This document shows positions 6,765 to 7,582 of a DNA stretch of 7,582 bases, in pieces (within the stretch, counting starts at the first letter, position 1; each line of letters opens with the position of its first letter). Under the pieces are notes generated by a model. That model did not search any database. It worked only from the letters and a program-made list of their open reading frames with translations, and was not told the DNA's origin. This DNA comes from Cytophagaceae bacterium (GTDB taxonomy: Bacteria > Bacteroidota > Bacteroidia > Cytophagales > Spirosomataceae): the NCBI GenBank assembly GCA_947471105.1, contig CANIYB010000110.1, positions 1 to 7,582 on the forward strand, read 5' to 3'. Position numbers and translations under genes: made by a program.

Positions 6765-7582
6765 ATGTCTTTTTCAGAGAATGAAATTATCGAACAATTA
6801 GCTTTAACAAGAGGAGCCTCTACTTCTTTAGCTTTGGCTACATCTGAAAAGAAAAATGAAGTTTTATTCCATTTAGCCCAATTGTTACTTGAAAAATCAG
6901 CTGAAATCATCGCTGAAAACGTAAAAGATTTAGCCTCTATTTCTGTCGATGATCCTATGAGGGATCGGCTACTATTGAATTCAGATCGAATTATTCATTT
7001 GTCCAAAAGCGTAGATGAAATAGCGAACCTTAAAGATCCTACAGGGCAAATTTTAACGAATAAATTACTTGCCAACGGATTGAAATTGACAAAAATATCT
7101 GTTCCGCTGGGGGTTGTAGGCGTAATTTTTGAATCAAGACCCAATGTAACGGTTGACGTCGCTGCACTTTGTATTCGGTCGGGAAATGCAGTTGTTTTAC
7201 GTGGAGGTACTGATGCTTGGCACTCAAATGTTATTTTAGTCCAATTGATTCATCAAGCGCTTATTTCAGCAGGACTTTCGCCAGATTTAGTTCGACTTTT
7301 GCCAACTGATCGTAAGCATGTTTCCACGCTTTTAAATGCGGTAAAATACGTAGACGTCATTATTCCGAGAGGATCTGAGGCTTTAATACAGCGTGTCAGA
7401 AGAGAATCAATGGTACCTACCATAGAAACGGGAGCCGGAGTTTGCCATACCTACGTAGCCAAATCGGCTGATATTGCTATGGCTGTTTCTGTTGTTGTCA
7501 ATGCTAAAGTTAGCCGCCCCTCTGTTTGCAATTCGCTTGATACTATAATATTACAGGAATCAATTGCCCAAGATTTTTTGAC
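6765..7582 (+). CDS. proA: gamma-glutamyl phosphate reductase, 5' part (3' end outside window)
   Basis: ProA reduces gamma-glutamyl phosphate with NADPH to glutamate-5-semialdehyde, the second step of proline synthesis, in the cytoplasm. ATG 6765 opens a frame that runs without a stop to the window edge (272 codons of about 400-415 expected). Diagnostic segments are VPLGVVGVIFESRPNVTVD (113-131), SGNAVVLRGG (139-148), the VDVIIPRGS strand (196-204), IETGAGVCHTYV (220-231), and the catalytic loop VSRPSVCNSLDT (249-260) with the active-site Cys at 255 (nt 7527-7529). All of these match ProA, so the assignment is firm. It lies 33 nt after the outer-membrane gene with no Shine-Dalgarno sequence. 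proB (glutamate 5-kinase), often next to proA, is not upstream and may lie downstream outside the window. Confidence 0.96.
   Translation, partial: MSFSENEIIEQLALTRGASTSLALATSEKKNEVLFHLAQLLLEKSAEIIAENVKDLASISVDDPMRDRLLLNSDRIIHLSKSVDEIANLKDPTGQILTNKLLANGLKLTKISVPLGVVGVIFESRPNVTVDVAALCIRSGNAVVLRGGTDAWHSNVILVQLIHQALISAGLSPDLVRLLPTDRKHVSTLLNAVKYVDVIIPRGSEALIQRVRRESMVPTIETGAGVCHTYVAKSADIAMAVSVVVNAKVSRPSVCNSLDTIILQESIAQDFL

Noticed and set aside
7039..7227. Minus-strand open frame of 62 codons opposite proA
   Set aside because: It overlaps the conserved ProA core (VPLGVVGVIFESRPNV) and has no features of its own.

Overview
The base composition is AT-rich, genes start without Shine-Dalgarno sequences, and one gene is preceded by a TAnnTTTG-type promoter element. 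The protein types (a GFSSCGKST P-loop cytidylate kinase, an 'NAAGGIFNPVTGR' FAD oxidoreductase, and an outer-membrane protein with a TolB-like propeller and an Omp85-type barrel) also fit. Together they point to a chromosomal segment of a Bacteroidota bacterium, probably Cytophagales-like. The phylum is well supported; any narrower assignment is a guess.

All genes lie on the plus strand and are tightly packed. Positions 1-3612 hold five genes with almost no spacing: the 3' part of clpX (unfoldase of the ClpXP protease), a small lipoprotein with a C-terminal membrane hairpin (overlaps clpX by 11 nt), an alpha/beta hydrolase (1 nt gap), cmk for cytidylate kinase (2 nt gap), and a DAO-type FAD oxidoreductase starting at GTG inside the end of cmk (14 nt overlap). 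This looks like one transcript with coupled translation. A 32-nt gap with a perfect TAnnTTTG motif then leads to a 1028-residue exported protein (3645-6731). After another 33-nt gap comes proA (gamma-glutamyl phosphate reductase, proline synthesis), cut off by the window end.

Functionally the string mixes housekeeping genes (clpX, cmk, proA) with envelope or accessory genes of unknown role. No mobile elements, RNA genes, CRISPR arrays or convincing terminators were seen. No stretch longer than 33 nt lacks a gene.

The most notable item is the 1028-residue protein. From its sequence it appears to combine a signal peptide, a gluzincin-like domain that has lost its zinc ligands, a PD40/TolB-like propeller, a strongly basic linker and an Omp85 (BamA/TamA-type) barrel with an LRGF motif and a C-terminal Phe. 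Its function is not known to me.
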